A stretch of DNA of 64,000 bases from Raineyella sp. LH-20 (GTDB lineage: Bacteria > Actinomycetota > Actinomycetes > Propionibacteriales > Propionibacteriaceae). Where the stretch lies: the NCBI RefSeq assembly GCF_033110965.1, contig NZ_CP137003.1, positions 1,550,001-1,614,000 on the forward strand. Direction: 5' to 3'. A program made the position numbers and the translations under genes. Positions 20,251-29,506 of this stretch are shown in pieces (the first letter of the stretch is position 1; every line of letters begins with the position of its first letter). The notes below the pieces were generated by a model that did no database searches, was not told the origin of the DNA, and saw nothing but the letters and a program-made list of their open reading frames with translations.

Positions 20251-21237
20251 TCAGCGGTCGGCCGCTGCGAGGAGCCGAGGATCGAGGAAGGACGCGATCC
20301 AGCGGATGCCGTCCCCCTCCACGGTGAACACCATCAGAGCGGCCGGCCGCCACTTCCCGTCGATCGACCGGTCGGCGAGCACCGCGGCGCACCCGTTGAC
20401 CCGCAGGCGGCGTCGGACCCGCCACGGCGTGACCAGCGACCGGTGGGCGAAGAACGCGGTCACCGCGTCCACCCCGTCGAACCAGGCGGGCAGCGGAGGC
20501 ATCGTGAACCGTACGTCCACCGTCAGCAGCTCCACGATCCCGGTCACGTCGCCGGCATCGAACGCGGCCACGAATCGGTCCACCGTGCGTCGTACGTCGG
20601 GATCATCGGGCGGCCGCTCCATCGGGGACGGTGCCCCGGTCCCGATCGTCACTCGGGCACGCTGCAGCGCGCTCGTCACCGAGGCGACGCTCGTTCCGAG
20701 CTGCTCGGCGGTCTCCACAGCCGAGAAGCCGAGGACATCGCGCAGGATCAGCACCGCCCGCTGGTTCGGCGGGAGGCGCTGCAGTGCGGCGAGGAACGCG
20801 AGCGAGATCGTCTCGCGATGCTCGACCAGCTCCGCGGGGTCGTCCGCGGGCTCGATCCACGGATCGAGCCAGGCCGTCTCGGTGTCCACCCCGCCGAGAT
20901 CGCCGAGCGGATCACCGGCCGGATGAGCGTCCCACGACAGCATCCTCGGCGGTCTCTGTTCCGCCAGGCGCAGACTCGCCCTCGTGGCGATCGTGTACAG
21001 CCAGGTGCGCAGCGAACTGCGGCCCGCGAAACCGCCAAGCCCCTTCCACGCGGCCAGCATCGTCTCCTGCACGGCGTCGTCGGCATCGGGGACCGAGCCG
21101 AGGATGCGATAGCAGTGAGCTGCGAGCTCGCGGCGGTGCGGAGCGGTGAGATCGCGGAACGCGTCTTCGTCTCCGGCACGGGCCCGGTCCAACAGTGCGG
21201 ATGTCTCGTCGGGATGCATTGCTTCCCAGCGTGCCAC
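20251..21237 (-). CDS. ECF-type sigma-70 factor with C-terminal SnoaL-like domain
   Basis: 328 residues. Sigma region 2 spans roughly 12-80 (AAHCYRILGSVPDADDAVQE, then RTWLYTIATR). Region 4 lies at about 140-195, with LPPNQRAVLILRDVLGFSA. The last 110 residues look like a SnoaL/NTF2 domain (RFVAAFDAGDVTGIVELL), which in this class binds a signal or acts as a built-in anti-sigma. Start is GTG 21237 or ATG 21219. No separate anti-sigma gene adjoins it, consistent with this fused class (SigJ/SigG-like). The downstream RibD-C gene may be its target. Confidence 0.9.
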   Translation of the reverse strand: MARWEAMHPDETSALLDRARAGDEDAFRDLTAPHRRELAAHCYRILGSVPDADDAVQETMLAAWKGLGGFAGRSSLRTWLYTIATRASLRLAEQRPPRMLSWDAHPAGDPLGDLGGVDTETAWLDPWIEPADDPAELVEHRETISLAFLAALQRLPPNQRAVLILRDVLGFSAVETAEQLGTSVASVTSALQRARVTIGTGAPSPMERPPDDPDVRRTVDRFVAAFDAGDVTGIVELLTVDVRFTMPPLPAWFDGVDAVTAFFAHRSLVTPWRVRRRLRVNGCAAVLADRSIDGKWRPAALMVFTVEGDGIRWIASFLDPRLLAAADR

Positions 21238-21317
21238 GCTTCCGGCCCTCTGGTGCGGTTCCGAGCCCCAAACCCTGTCCTGCGCCCGCTGTCACAGCCA
21301 GGTGCAACACTGAACCC

Positions 21318-24300
21318 ATGTCCGCGCTCGACCGTTTCGCCCCCGCGACCCGTGCGTGGTTCGCGGGGGAGTTCGGCCGGCCGACCGCCGCCCAGGAGGG
21401 CGCCTGGGTGGCGATCAGTTCGGGACAGCATGCCCTGGTGATCGCCCCGACCGGCTCCGGCAAGACCCTGGCAGCGTTTCTCTGGGCGCTCGATCGGCTG
21501 ATGGTGGGTGCGTCCGCCGCACCGGCGCAAGGACCTGCACCCGTCGAAGCCGATGACCCGGCTGGGGCCGATCACCCGGCTGGGGCCGATCACCCCACCG
21601 GGGATCCGTCGGCCGAGCCTGATCCCGACCGACGGCCGACCCGGATCCTCTACGTCTCCCCGCTCAAGGCACTCGGCGTCGATGTCGAACGTAACCTGCG
21701 CCGGCCCCTCGCCGGGATCGCCAGGGTCGCCGCCGAGCGTGGTGAGGCGGTCCGCGACGTACGAGTGGGCGTACGGTCCGGCGACACACTGCCTGCCGAC
21801 CGCCGTCGGCTGGTGCGCGACCCGCCCGACATCCTGATCACCACCCCCGAGTCGCTCTACCTGATGCTGACCTCCTCGGCACGCGAGACCCTGACCGACG
21901 TCGCGACGGTGGTGATCGACGAGGTGCACGCCGTCGCCGGCACCAAGCGCGGCGCCCACCTGGCCCTCTCCCTGGAGCGGCTCGACGACCTGCTGGACAC
22001 CCCGGCGCAACGGATCGGCCTGTCCGCCACCGTCGAGCCCGCCGCCGAAGTGGCCCGCTTCCTCGCCGGCGGGGCGCCGGTCGAGATCGTCCGACCGCCC
22101 TCCGACAAGGCCTGGGACCTCACCATCACGGTGCCGGTGCCGGACATGGCCGATCTCTCCCGGGACCGTACGGCCGACGACGACCCGGAGCGGATCCACT
22201 CCATCTGGCCCGACATCGAGGAGCGGCTGGTCGACCACGTCCTGGCCCACGCCTCCACCCTGGTCTTCGCCAATTCCCGGCGCTCCGCGGAGAAGATCAC
22301 CACCCGGATGAACGAGCTGTACGCCGAGCGGCTGCGCGCCGCCGGCGACCTCGGCGACGACGAGGACCCACCGGTGCTCGCCCGATCGCACCATGGCTCG
22401 GTCGCCAAGGAGCAGCGGGCCCGGATCGAGGGCGACCTCAAAGCGGGCCGGTTGCGCTGCGTGGTGGCCACCAGTTCACTCGAGCTCGGCATCGACATGG
22501 GCGCGATCGACCTGGTCATCCAGGTGGCCGCGCCGTTCTCCGTCGCCTCCGCGCTGCAACGGGTCGGCCGCGCCGGACACCGGGTCGGCGAGGTGTCCCG
22601 CGGCATCATCTTCCCCACCCACCGCGCCGACCTCGTCCACGCCGCCGTCGTCGGGCGGCGGATGCTCACCGGCGCCATCGAACCGGTGCACGTCGTCACC
22701 GGCCCGCTCGACATCCTCGCCCAGCAGACCGTCGCCGCCTGCGCGCTCGGCCCGATCGAGGTCGAAGAGTGGTGGACCACGGTCCGTCGGGCCGCACCGT
22801 TCACCGATCTGCCGCGCAGCGCCTTCGAGGCGACCCTCGACCTGCTGTCCGGCCGCTACCCCTCCGACGAGTTCGCCGAGCTGCGCCCCCGACTGGTCTG
22901 GGACCGCGACCACGGCACGTTGACCGGCCGGCCCGGTTCGCAGCGGCTGGCGGTCACCAGCGGCGGCACCATCCCGGACCGCGGCCTCTACCCGGTCTAC
23001 CTGCTGGCCGGCGACGAGACGCGTGGCCCGCGCCGGGTCGGCGAGCTCGACGAGGAGATGGTGTACGAGTCGCGGGTCGGCGACATCATCGCCCTGGGTG
23101 CCACCAGTTGGCGGATCGAGGAGATCACCCCGGACCGGGTCTCGGTGCTGCCGGCGCCGGGCATCCCGGGCCGGTTGCCGTTCTGGCACGGCGAGGACGA
23201 CGGGCGGCCCGCCGTGCTGGGGGCGGCGATGGGGGCGTACGTCCGGGAGCTCGACGGTCGGGTGACGGCGGCAGGGGAGACCGCCGTCCGCGGGGAGCTG
23301 CGCGAGGCCGGCATGGACGCCTGGGCCGCGGACAACCTGCTCGACTACCTGCGTGATCAGCGCCGGGCCACCGGGGTGGTGCCGGCCGACGACCGGCTGG
23401 TGGTGGAGCGGTTCCGCGACGAACTGGGTGACTGGCGGGTGGTCTGCCACAGCCCGTACGGCAAGCCGGTCAACGCCCCCTGGGCGCTGGCGGTGGCCCG
23501 CCGGGTGCGGGAACGGTACGGGGTCGACCCGCAGGTGATGGCAGCTGACGACGGCATCGTGCTGCGGGTCGCGGCGACCGACGCCACCCCGCCCGACGAG
23601 TCGTTGTTCCGCTTCGACCCCGACGAGCTGGCGCGGGCGGTCACCGCCGAGACGGAGCACTCGGCGCTGTTCGCAGCCCGGTTCCGGGAGTGCGCCGCCC
23701 GGGCGCTGCTGCTGCCGCACCGCGACCCCGGCAAACGGTCCCCGTTGTGGCAGCAGCGGCACCGGTCGGCCCAGCTGCTGAGGGTCGCGGCCCGCTATCC
23801 GGCCTTCCCGATCGTCCTGGAGGCGTTGCGGGAGGTCCTCCTCGACGCGTACGACATGCCGGCGCTGCGCGCCCTCCACGAACGGCTCGAGCGCCGCGAG
23901 GTCGCCCTGGTGACGGTCGAGACGGCGAAGCCGTCGCCGTTCGCCGCGTCGCTGCTGCTGGGGTACGTCGGCCAGTTCCTCTACGACGGGGACGTGCCGC
24001 TGGCCGAGCGCCGGGCCGCCGCGCTCGGGCTGGACCAGAAACTGCTCGGTGAGCTGCTGGGCAGTGACGATCTGGCCGATCTGCTCGACCCGGCGGTGAT
24101 CGACCGGGTGGCGGCCGAGCTCCAGCACACCGCCGCCGACCGGCAGCTGCGCGGTGTCGAGGGCGTGGCGGACCTGCTGCGGATGCTCGGCCCGCTCCCC
24201 ATCGAGGAGATCGCCGGACGGATCGCAGTGCCGGCCGACGTCGCGGGCGAGGACGAGGTCGTCCCCGGTTCCGCGGGCGAGGCCGCCGTGTCGTACGCCA

Positions 24301-26054
24301 CCGCGCTGGTGGACGCCGGCCGGGCGATCCGGGTGGACGTCGGCGGCCGGCCGCGGATCGCAGCGGTGGAGGACGCCGCCCGGCTGCGGGACGCGCTGGG
24401 CACCGTACTGCCGGCGGGGATCCCCGCCGCCCACCTGGTCGCGGTGGCCGACCCGGTCGGCGACCTGGTCGCGCGGTTCGCCCGCACCCATGGGCCGTTC
24501 CTCGTCCCGGAGGTGGCCGCCGCACTGGGGGTGGGGGCCGCCGTCGTGCAGCGTACGGTGCACCGGCTGGTCGAGGAGGGCCGGCTGGTGGCCGGCGAGT
24601 TCCGTCGCCGGCCGGCGACCCCTGAGGCGTACGCCTCCTCGCAGTACGTCGACGCCGAGGTGCTGCGGGTGGTCCGGCGGCGCTCGCTGGCGGCGCTGCG
24701 GTCGCAGGTCCGACCGGTCGCCGCGGACCGGTACGCCGCCTTCCTCCAGGTGTGGCAGCACGTCGGCGGCGCCGAGCGGCTCTCCGGGGTCGACGGCCTG
24801 CTCACGGTGGTCGATCAGCTCGCCGGGGTCCGGCTGCCCGCCTCCGCCTGGGAGTCGCTGGTGCTGCCGGCGCGGATCGACGACTGGAGCCCCGGTCTGC
24901 TCGACGGTCTGGTGGCGTCCGGCGAGGTGCTCTGGGCGGGCGACGGCGCGGTCGCCGGCGGGGACGGCTGGCTCACCCTGCACCTTGCAGAGGCCGGCGA
25001 CCTCACCCTGCCGCAGGACCTGGCGGAACGTGCCGAGGCGCTCACCGACCCGTTGGCCCGGCGGATCCATGCGCTGCTGCAGGAGCGCGGCGGTGCCTTC
25101 CTGGTGGAGGAGATCCTGGCTGCCCTGGAGCGGCAGGACGCGGAGCGCGGCGCACCGGCGGCCCAGGACACTTCGGCTCCGGTCGGCGGTCGGGCACCGT
25201 TGACGGTCGCGGCGGTCGCCGAGGCGGTCACCACGCTGGCCTGGTCGGGGCTGGTCACCTCCGATACGTACGCCTCGGTGCGGGCGATGCTGCGGGCCGG
25301 GCAGGGCACCCATCGGGCTCCGTCCGCCCCGGTCCGCGGCCGGCCCGGGCGGCCCGGCCGGCTGCGCCCGCTCGCGGTGCGCTCCCTGCTGCCGGGGCGG
25401 TGGTCGGCGCTCGGCCCGCGCCCGCTGGACGACACGGTCCGGGCGACCGAAGTCGCCCAATTGCTGCTCGACCGGCACGGCGTGGTGACTCGGGGCGGGG
25501 TGGAGATGGAGGGCCTGCCCGGCGGGTTCGCCGCGCTCTACCGGGTGCTGACCGCGCTGGAGGAGAACGGCCGGTGCCGGCGCGGCTACTTCGTCGCCGA
25601 CCTGGGACCGGCGCAGTTCGCCGAGGCCGGCACCGTCGATCTGTTGCGCCGCGCCGAGGCGCCGGGTGTGGTGCTGCTGGCGGCGACCGATCCGGCCAAC
25701 CCGTACGGTGCGGCGCTGGCCTGGCCGGACGTCCCCGGCGACGCCGCCGGTGGGGCGCGGCCAGGGCGGCGGTCCGGGGCCCTGGTCGTCCTGGTCGCGG
25801 GAGCCCCGGTGCTCTACCTGGAGCGCGGCGGACGTACGGTGCTCGCTTTCGACGAGGACCGGCAGCGTCTGGCGCAGGCCGCCGCCGCCCTCGCCGCCGG
25901 GGTGCAGCGCGGCGCGGTCGACACGCTCTCGATCGAGACGGTGAACGGCGAGCCGGCGATCGCGGTGGCCGGTGCGCCCGCCACGGTGCGATCCGCCCTG
26001 GTCGAGGCCGGTGCCTACACGTCGCCGAAGGCGATCCGGCTGCGCCGGACCTGA
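21318..26054 (+). CDS. lhr: Lhr-family ATP-dependent DNA helicase, long form
   Basis: 1578 residues, the full-length bacterial Lhr with helicase core plus large C-terminal domain. Seen: Walker A APTGSGKT (43-50), DEVH box (201-204), SAT (236-238), SSLELGIDMG and QRVGRAGHR (motifs V and VI). A winged-helix and beta-barrel core follows, and the C-terminal domain that in mycobacterial Lhr contains a uracil glycosylase-like fold. It unwinds 3'-tailed DNA or RNA:DNA in DNA repair. Odd: a low-complexity insert at about residues 64-105 with three tandem GADHP-type 18-bp repeats between motifs I and Ia. ATG 21318 has no Shine-Dalgarno. Confidence 0.95.
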   Translation: MSALDRFAPATRAWFAGEFGRPTAAQEGAWVAISSGQHALVIAPTGSGKTLAAFLWALDRLMVGASAAPAQGPAPVEADDPAGADHPAGADHPTGDPSAEPDPDRRPTRILYVSPLKALGVDVERNLRRPLAGIARVAAERGEAVRDVRVGVRSGDTLPADRRRLVRDPPDILITTPESLYLMLTSSARETLTDVATVVIDEVHAVAGTKRGAHLALSLERLDDLLDTPAQRIGLSATVEPAAEVARFLAGGAPVEIVRPPSDKAWDLTITVPVPDMADLSRDRTADDDPERIHSIWPDIEERLVDHVLAHASTLVFANSRRSAEKITTRMNELYAERLRAAGDLGDDEDPPVLARSHHGSVAKEQRARIEGDLKAGRLRCVVATSSLELGIDMGAIDLVIQVAAPFSVASALQRVGRAGHRVGEVSRGIIFPTHRADLVHAAVVGRRMLTGAIEPVHVVTGPLDILAQQTVAACALGPIEVEEWWTTVRRAAPFTDLPRSAFEATLDLLSGRYPSDEFAELRPRLVWDRDHGTLTGRPGSQRLAVTSGGTIPDRGLYPVYLLAGDETRGPRRVGELDEEMVYESRVGDIIALGATSWRIEEITPDRVSVLPAPGIPGRLPFWHGEDDGRPAVLGAAMGAYVRELDGRVTAAGETAVRGELREAGMDAWAADNLLDYLRDQRRATGVVPADDRLVVERFRDELGDWRVVCHSPYGKPVNAPWALAVARRVRERYGVDPQVMAADDGIVLRVAATDATPPDESLFRFDPDELARAVTAETEHSALFAARFRECAARALLLPHRDPGKRSPLWQQRHRSAQLLRVAARYPAFPIVLEALREVLLDAYDMPALRALHERLERREVALVTVETAKPSPFAASLLLGYVGQFLYDGDVPLAERRAAALGLDQKLLGELLGSDDLADLLDPAVIDRVAAELQHTAADRQLRGVEGVADLLRMLGPLPIEEIAGRIAVPADVAGEDEVVPGSAGEAAVSYATALVDAGRAIRVDVGGRPRIAAVEDAARLRDALGTVLPAGIPAAHLVAVADPVGDLVARFARTHGPFLVPEVAAALGVGAAVVQRTVHRLVEEGRLVAGEFRRRPATPEAYASSQYVDAEVLRVVRRRSLAALRSQVRPVAADRYAAFLQVWQHVGGAERLSGVDGLLTVVDQLAGVRLPASAWESLVLPARIDDWSPGLLDGLVASGEVLWAGDGAVAGGDGWLTLHLAEAGDLTLPQDLAERAEALTDPLARRIHALLQERGGAFLVEEILAALERQDAERGAPAAQDTSAPVGGRAPLTVAAVAEAVTTLAWSGLVTSDTYASVRAMLRAGQGTHRAPSAPVRGRPGRPGRLRPLAVRSLLPGRWSALGPRPLDDTVRATEVAQLLLDRHGVVTRGGVEMEGLPGGFAALYRVLTALEENGRCRRGYFVADLGPAQFAEAGTVDLLRRAEAPGVVLLAATDPANPYGAALAWPDVPGDAAGGARPGRRSGALVVLVAGAPVLYLERGGRTVLAFDEDRQRLAQAAAALAAGVQRGAVDTLSIETVNGEPAIAVAGAPATVRSALVEAGAYTSPKAIRLRRT

Positions 26055-26108
26055 CGGCGAGCCGCCGGTCGTCCGAGGAATGTCAGAGGCCGCGGCCATC
26101 ATGGAGTC

Positions 26109-27038
26109 ATGGGGGACCTGACTGACAACCTCACCACCCTGCTGCGTCTGCTGGAGTCGCGGACGCGGTGGTCGTCGACCGATCTCGCGGCGGCGCTCGG
26201 TGTCACCGCACCGACGATCCGCCGCTACGTCGCGCGGCTGCGCGATCTCGGCCTGGGGATCGCCCACGAGACCGGCCCGAACGGCGGCTACCGGCTCGCC
26301 GCCGGCCGGGTGATGCCGCCGCTCTTCCTCGACGACGAGGAGGCGGCCGCCACGGCGCTCGCGCTGCGCCGCTCGCTGCTGGCCCCGACACCGCTGACCG
26401 AGGACGGCACGCTGCGGGCCCTCGCCACGGTCGAACAGGTGCTGCCGGCCAGGGTCCGCGCCGCGGTGGACGCCCACGAGACCGAGCAGACCGTGCTGGG
26501 GGAGCAGCTGACCGGGACGCTGGCCGTGATCACCGCCGCGCTGCGGGACAGCCACCTGCTGCGGTTCGCCGTCTCGACCGATCCCGCGCCCGGGCCGGTG
26601 CACCGGGTCGAGCCGATGGTCGTCAGGGCCCGGATGGGCCAGTGGTTCCTGATCGGCCATGACCGGCAGCTGCGCCGGATCGCCACCTGGCCGGTGGAGA
26701 AGATCGTCGATCCGCAGGTCACCGACGTGCCGTTCGACGCCGAGCGACACCGTCGGCCCCGCCGGGCCCGGGAGATGGTCCCCGACGACCTGCCCGCCCC
26801 CGTCGTCGCTGTCGTCGAGGTGCAGGCGTCGCCGGCGCGGGTGCGGGCGGGGCTGCCCGACGGGGTCGGTTTCATCGAGCCGCTCGACGACGGCCGGTCC
26901 CGGGTGGTGATCAGCGGCACCAGCACCACCCGGATCGCCCGCCAACTGCTGCTGCTCCCGGAGGTGTTCACCGTGGTCGAGCCGGAGGAGCTGCGCGTCG
27001 AGCTGCGGGCGATCGCCGAGGTACTGGCCGGGGTCTGA
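26109..27038 (+). CDS. WYL-domain helix-turn-helix transcriptional regulator
   Basis: 309 residues with an N-terminal HTH (LAAALGVTAPTIRRYVARL, about 24-43), then HETGPNGGYRLAAG, the winged part common to YafY/DeoR-like regulators. A WYL domain follows (EPMVVRARMGQWFLIGHD, with RIATWPVEKI) and a C-terminal WCX segment. WYL proteins sense nucleic acids or small ligands and often answer DNA damage. It follows lhr by 54 bases on the same strand, so joint expression in DNA repair is plausible but unproven. Confidence 0.88.
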   Translation: MGDLTDNLTTLLRLLESRTRWSSTDLAAALGVTAPTIRRYVARLRDLGLGIAHETGPNGGYRLAAGRVMPPLFLDDEEAAATALALRRSLLAPTPLTEDGTLRALATVEQVLPARVRAAVDAHETEQTVLGEQLTGTLAVITAALRDSHLLRFAVSTDPAPGPVHRVEPMVVRARMGQWFLIGHDRQLRRIATWPVEKIVDPQVTDVPFDAERHRRPRRAREMVPDDLPAPVVAVVEVQASPARVRAGLPDGVGFIEPLDDGRSRVVISGTSTTRIARQLLLLPEVFTVVEPEELRVELRAIAEVLAGV

Positions 27039-27055
27039 CGCTCACCGCCCGGGCG

Positions 27056-27808
27056 TCACTCCTCGGTCGACGGGGTAATCCGGGTGAAGTCGGTGTCCAG
27101 ATCGCCGATCGGCCCGGTCAGCGGGGCCTCGTCGCACGGAGTGGCGTTGGCGTACGCGGCGTCGAAGAAGCCCACCTCGGCCCGTACGGCCCGACGGAAC
27201 AGCGACCGGCAGCTCACCGCAGCCTGCTCGCTGCTCGGCTCCGCGTCGTCCAGTTGCTGGCGCAGGAAGCGCACCCAGTCGCGGAACTCGTGGCCCCTGT
27301 GCAGGTCGATCCACTCGCTGTGTTCGCGCCGGGTGGTCCGCACCGTACGCCCCGGGGCCTCGGCCCAGTCGAGGTAGACCCACTCCAGCACCAGCAGCAC
27401 CGACAGCACGTGCGGCCAGGAGTGTGATCCGATCGCCTCGTACATCAGGTCCAGCATGTCGACCGTCGCGCAGCTCAGCGCCGGGTGCAGACGGTCCTCC
27501 AGACTGACGTCGAAGGCGTTCAGTGTCCGCTCGAAGTAGCCGTTCTCCTCGGTGGTCAACATGCCCAGCTGACGGCCCAGCCGCAGCCGTGCGGTGGCGG
27601 TCGGCGCCGTCGCCACCGCTTCGCCGAGCAGGCGCAGGAACGGGTCGAAGAACTGGTAGTCCTGCACCAGATAGTCCAGCAGCACCGGGTCGGGCAGCGT
27701 CCCGGCGAACAGTTCCTCGACGAAGCGGTGCCCCGTCGCGGCATCCCAGTCCTCCGCGCACTCCTCACGCAGACGGCGGGTGAAGTCGGTGCTGGGCGCA
27801 GTCCTCAT
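27056..27808 (-). CDS. TenA/thiaminase-II-like (heme-oxygenase-fold) protein
   Basis: 250 residues of the TenA/THI-4 helical family: GHRFVEELFAGTLPD, YLVQDYQFFDPFLRL, then EHSEWIDLHRGHEFRDWV. TenA hydrolyses aminopyrimidine precursors for thiamine salvage. However, no thi gene or TPP riboswitch is seen; it sits 28 bases downstream of the heme A synthase gene in the same direction. The catalytic cysteine of TenA_C enzymes is not placed with certainty, so it may belong to the TenA_E branch or to an unrelated function on the same fold. TACGTT lies six bases before the ATG. Confidence 0.8.
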   Translation of the reverse strand: MRTAPSTDFTRRLREECAEDWDAATGHRFVEELFAGTLPDPVLLDYLVQDYQFFDPFLRLLGEAVATAPTATARLRLGRQLGMLTTEENGYFERTLNAFDVSLEDRLHPALSCATVDMLDLMYEAIGSHSWPHVLSVLLVLEWVYLDWAEAPGRTVRTTRREHSEWIDLHRGHEFRDWVRFLRQQLDDAEPSSEQAAVSCRSLFRRAVRAEVGFFDAAYANATPCDEAPLTGPIGDLDTDFTRITPSTEE

Positions 27809-27836
27809 GCCTCCAACGTACCCGTGGCGGGCCCGC

Positions 27837-28757
27837 TCAGGCGGCGGCCGCCGCCTCCTCGACGAATCGGTGTCCTCCGCCGTCCTGCGGTGCCGGGACG
27901 AAGGTCGCCCGGCCGGCGAGCAGCGTCGTGGTCCACAGCAGGCACACCATCGTCAGCGCGTAGACCGAGGACAGCGCGGGGTTCGTGCCGCGGGCGAGGA
28001 TCACCAGGCCGACGCCCAGTTCGATCACCAGCAGGGCGGCCGCGACGACGGCGGTCGCCCGCAGCCGCGGCGTCCGCACCCCGGTGACCACCGCCACGAC
28101 GACGAACGCGATGGCGACGACCGCCAGCACCATCCGGGCCCCCTGCAGCCAGACCGGGCCGTCGATCGGGACGACTCTCCACACCGGGCAGCTCACGCAG
28201 CGGGTCAGCGAGCCCTTGCCGGCCGCGAAGACCCCCGTCACGTGCACCAGCCACAGGGTGCCGACGGCCGCCCAGGCGGACGTCCCGGTCACTGTGCGGT
28301 AGGTCGTACGCGGCGTCCGGGCCAGCGCGACCGCCGCCGTGGTCATCGCGATCATCGCGATCAGCGAGGCGCCCAGGTCGGTGGCGCCCTGTGCGGTGGT
28401 CAGCCCCACCCGGATCGCCAGCATGCCGAAGACTCCCGCGGCGATCGCGCCGGCCAGAGCCACCCACGGCAGCACCGCGACGGTGAGGTCGCGACGCCGG
28501 CGCAGCCCGACCAGGGCGGCGGCCAACAGGGCCGGTCCGGTGCTGACGGCGACCACCCGATGGACGAACTCGATGATCGGGTTCAGGGCCACCCGCGGCA
28601 TCAGCTGACCCACGTAGCAGCCGGGCCAGTTCGGGCAGGCCGCGCTGGAGTCGGTCGCGCAGACCAGCGAGCCCAACGCCACGGCGGCGAAGGTGAGGAC
28701 GGCCGCCACGCGATAGAGCGTGACGGTGGCGGTCGCGGGGGTGGGGCTGTCGTTCAC
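27837..28757 (-). CDS. ctaA: Heme A synthase, COX15/CtaA family
   Basis: 306-residue integral membrane protein with eight hydrophobic helices in two four-helix halves. It converts heme O to heme A for cytochrome aa3 oxidase. Conserved histidine region FVHRVVAVSTG, LTTAQGATDLGASL, VHVTGVFAAGKGS and paired cysteines CPNWPGC and RCVSC (external loops) are present. GTG 28757, preceded by GGAGA at seven bases, is preferred over an upstream GTG at 28793 with no ribosome-binding site. ctaB and the oxidase genes are not in the window. The TenA-like gene follows closely. Confidence 0.88.
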   Translation of the reverse strand: MNDSPTPATATVTLYRVAAVLTFAAVALGSLVCATDSSAACPNWPGCYVGQLMPRVALNPIIEFVHRVVAVSTGPALLAAALVGLRRRRDLTVAVLPWVALAGAIAAGVFGMLAIRVGLTTAQGATDLGASLIAMIAMTTAAVALARTPRTTYRTVTGTSAWAAVGTLWLVHVTGVFAAGKGSLTRCVSCPVWRVVPIDGPVWLQGARMVLAVVAIAFVVVAVVTGVRTPRLRATAVVAAALLVIELGVGLVILARGTNPALSSVYALTMVCLLWTTTLLAGRATFVPAPQDGGGHRFVEEAAAAA

Positions 28758-28852
28758 TGAGGTCTCCGCAGGACGAGGTGCTCGGTCACACACGGCCGTA
28801 CGCGTCGGTGGGATCCACGCTCCCTCGGTGCTCCCAGGGACCGGCAGTTCCT

Positions 28853-28878
28853 ACGACACACGTACTACGTCGTGTCGT
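28853..28878. promoter_or_regulatory. Imperfect inverted repeat upstream of ctaA
   Basis: ACGACACACGT (28853-28863) and ACGTCGTGTCGT (28867-28878) are inverted repeats around ACT, with one extra base on the right arm. It lies about 95 bases upstream of the preferred ctaA start and downstream of the alkyltransferase stop region, so it may be an operator for ctaA-tenA. No known regulator motif is recognised. Confidence 0.45.
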
Positions 28879-28904
28879 CGCACATCCTACGGGGAGGCGA
28901 GGTG

Positions 28905-29420
28905 TCAGCGGTGGTCGGACTCCCAGTCCAGCAGGGACGCCTTGATCGCCGCTCCGTACCGGTAGTCGCCCAACCCGGCGGCCGAGCGGACCACCCGGTG
29001 GCACGGCACCACCCAGGCCAGCCGGTTGAGCAGGCAGGCCCGGGTCGCGCCGCGGACCGACCGGGGGCGCCCGGCCCGTTCCGCGAGCTCGCGGTAGGTC
29101 ATCCGCTCGCCGGCGGCGCTGGCGCGTAAGGAGGACCAACAACTCTGCCGGAACGGGGTGCCAGGCTGGTTGACCCGCAGCGAGGCGAAGGCGGTGAGAT
29201 CGCCGTCGAGGACGTCGCCCACCGCGCGTCGGACGGCGCTGTCGCCGTCGTTGGGCCGGATCCGCAGGCGTCGGGCGCTGCGGGGGAGCACCGGTGCGAC
29301 GTCGCCGAACTCGCCGAAGCCGCAGGCCCGCAGCACCTCGTCATCCGGGGTCCAGAAGGCCGTGAACGCCCCGAACGGGGTGGCCAGGGTGGTCGCCTCC
29401 AGGCTCCTGGTGGTGGACAT
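28905..29420 (-). CDS. ogt: Methylated-DNA--protein-cysteine S-methyltransferase (active form)
   Basis: 171 residues that move an alkyl group from O6-alkylguanine in DNA to its own cysteine. The acceptor motif is PCHRV with Cys140, followed by GLGDYRYGAAIKASLLDWE. The DNA-binding wing with RPRSVRGATRA precedes it, and the N-terminal domain is present. ATG 29420 has AGGAGG seven bases upstream. A second homologue at 47817-48389 keeps this layout but has valine at the acceptor position, so this copy is the only competent one in the window. Confidence 0.92.
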   Translation of the reverse strand: MSTTRSLEATTLATPFGAFTAFWTPDDEVLRACGFGEFGDVAPVLPRSARRLRIRPNDGDSAVRRAVGDVLDGDLTAFASLRVNQPGTPFRQSCWSSLRASAAGERMTYRELAERAGRPRSVRGATRACLLNRLAWVVPCHRVVRSAAGLGDYRYGAAIKASLLDWESDHR

Positions 29421-29506
29421 GTCGGGCCTCCTGGTGGCGGGGTGGTGCTGGCGATCCCATTCTGCTGACTCGATGACCGCAGGTCGAGACGGGTGCGGGG
29501 TGGATG

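Noticed and set aside
22476-26945. 1489-codon open frame on the minus strand opposite lhr and the WYL gene
   Set aside because: Antisense shadow of high-GC codon usage; the plus strand has all helicase motifs and the minus translation has no recognisable domain.
27780-28904. TPP riboswitch for the TenA-like gene
   Set aside because: No conserved thi-box sequence in the 28-base gap or upstream of ctaA.
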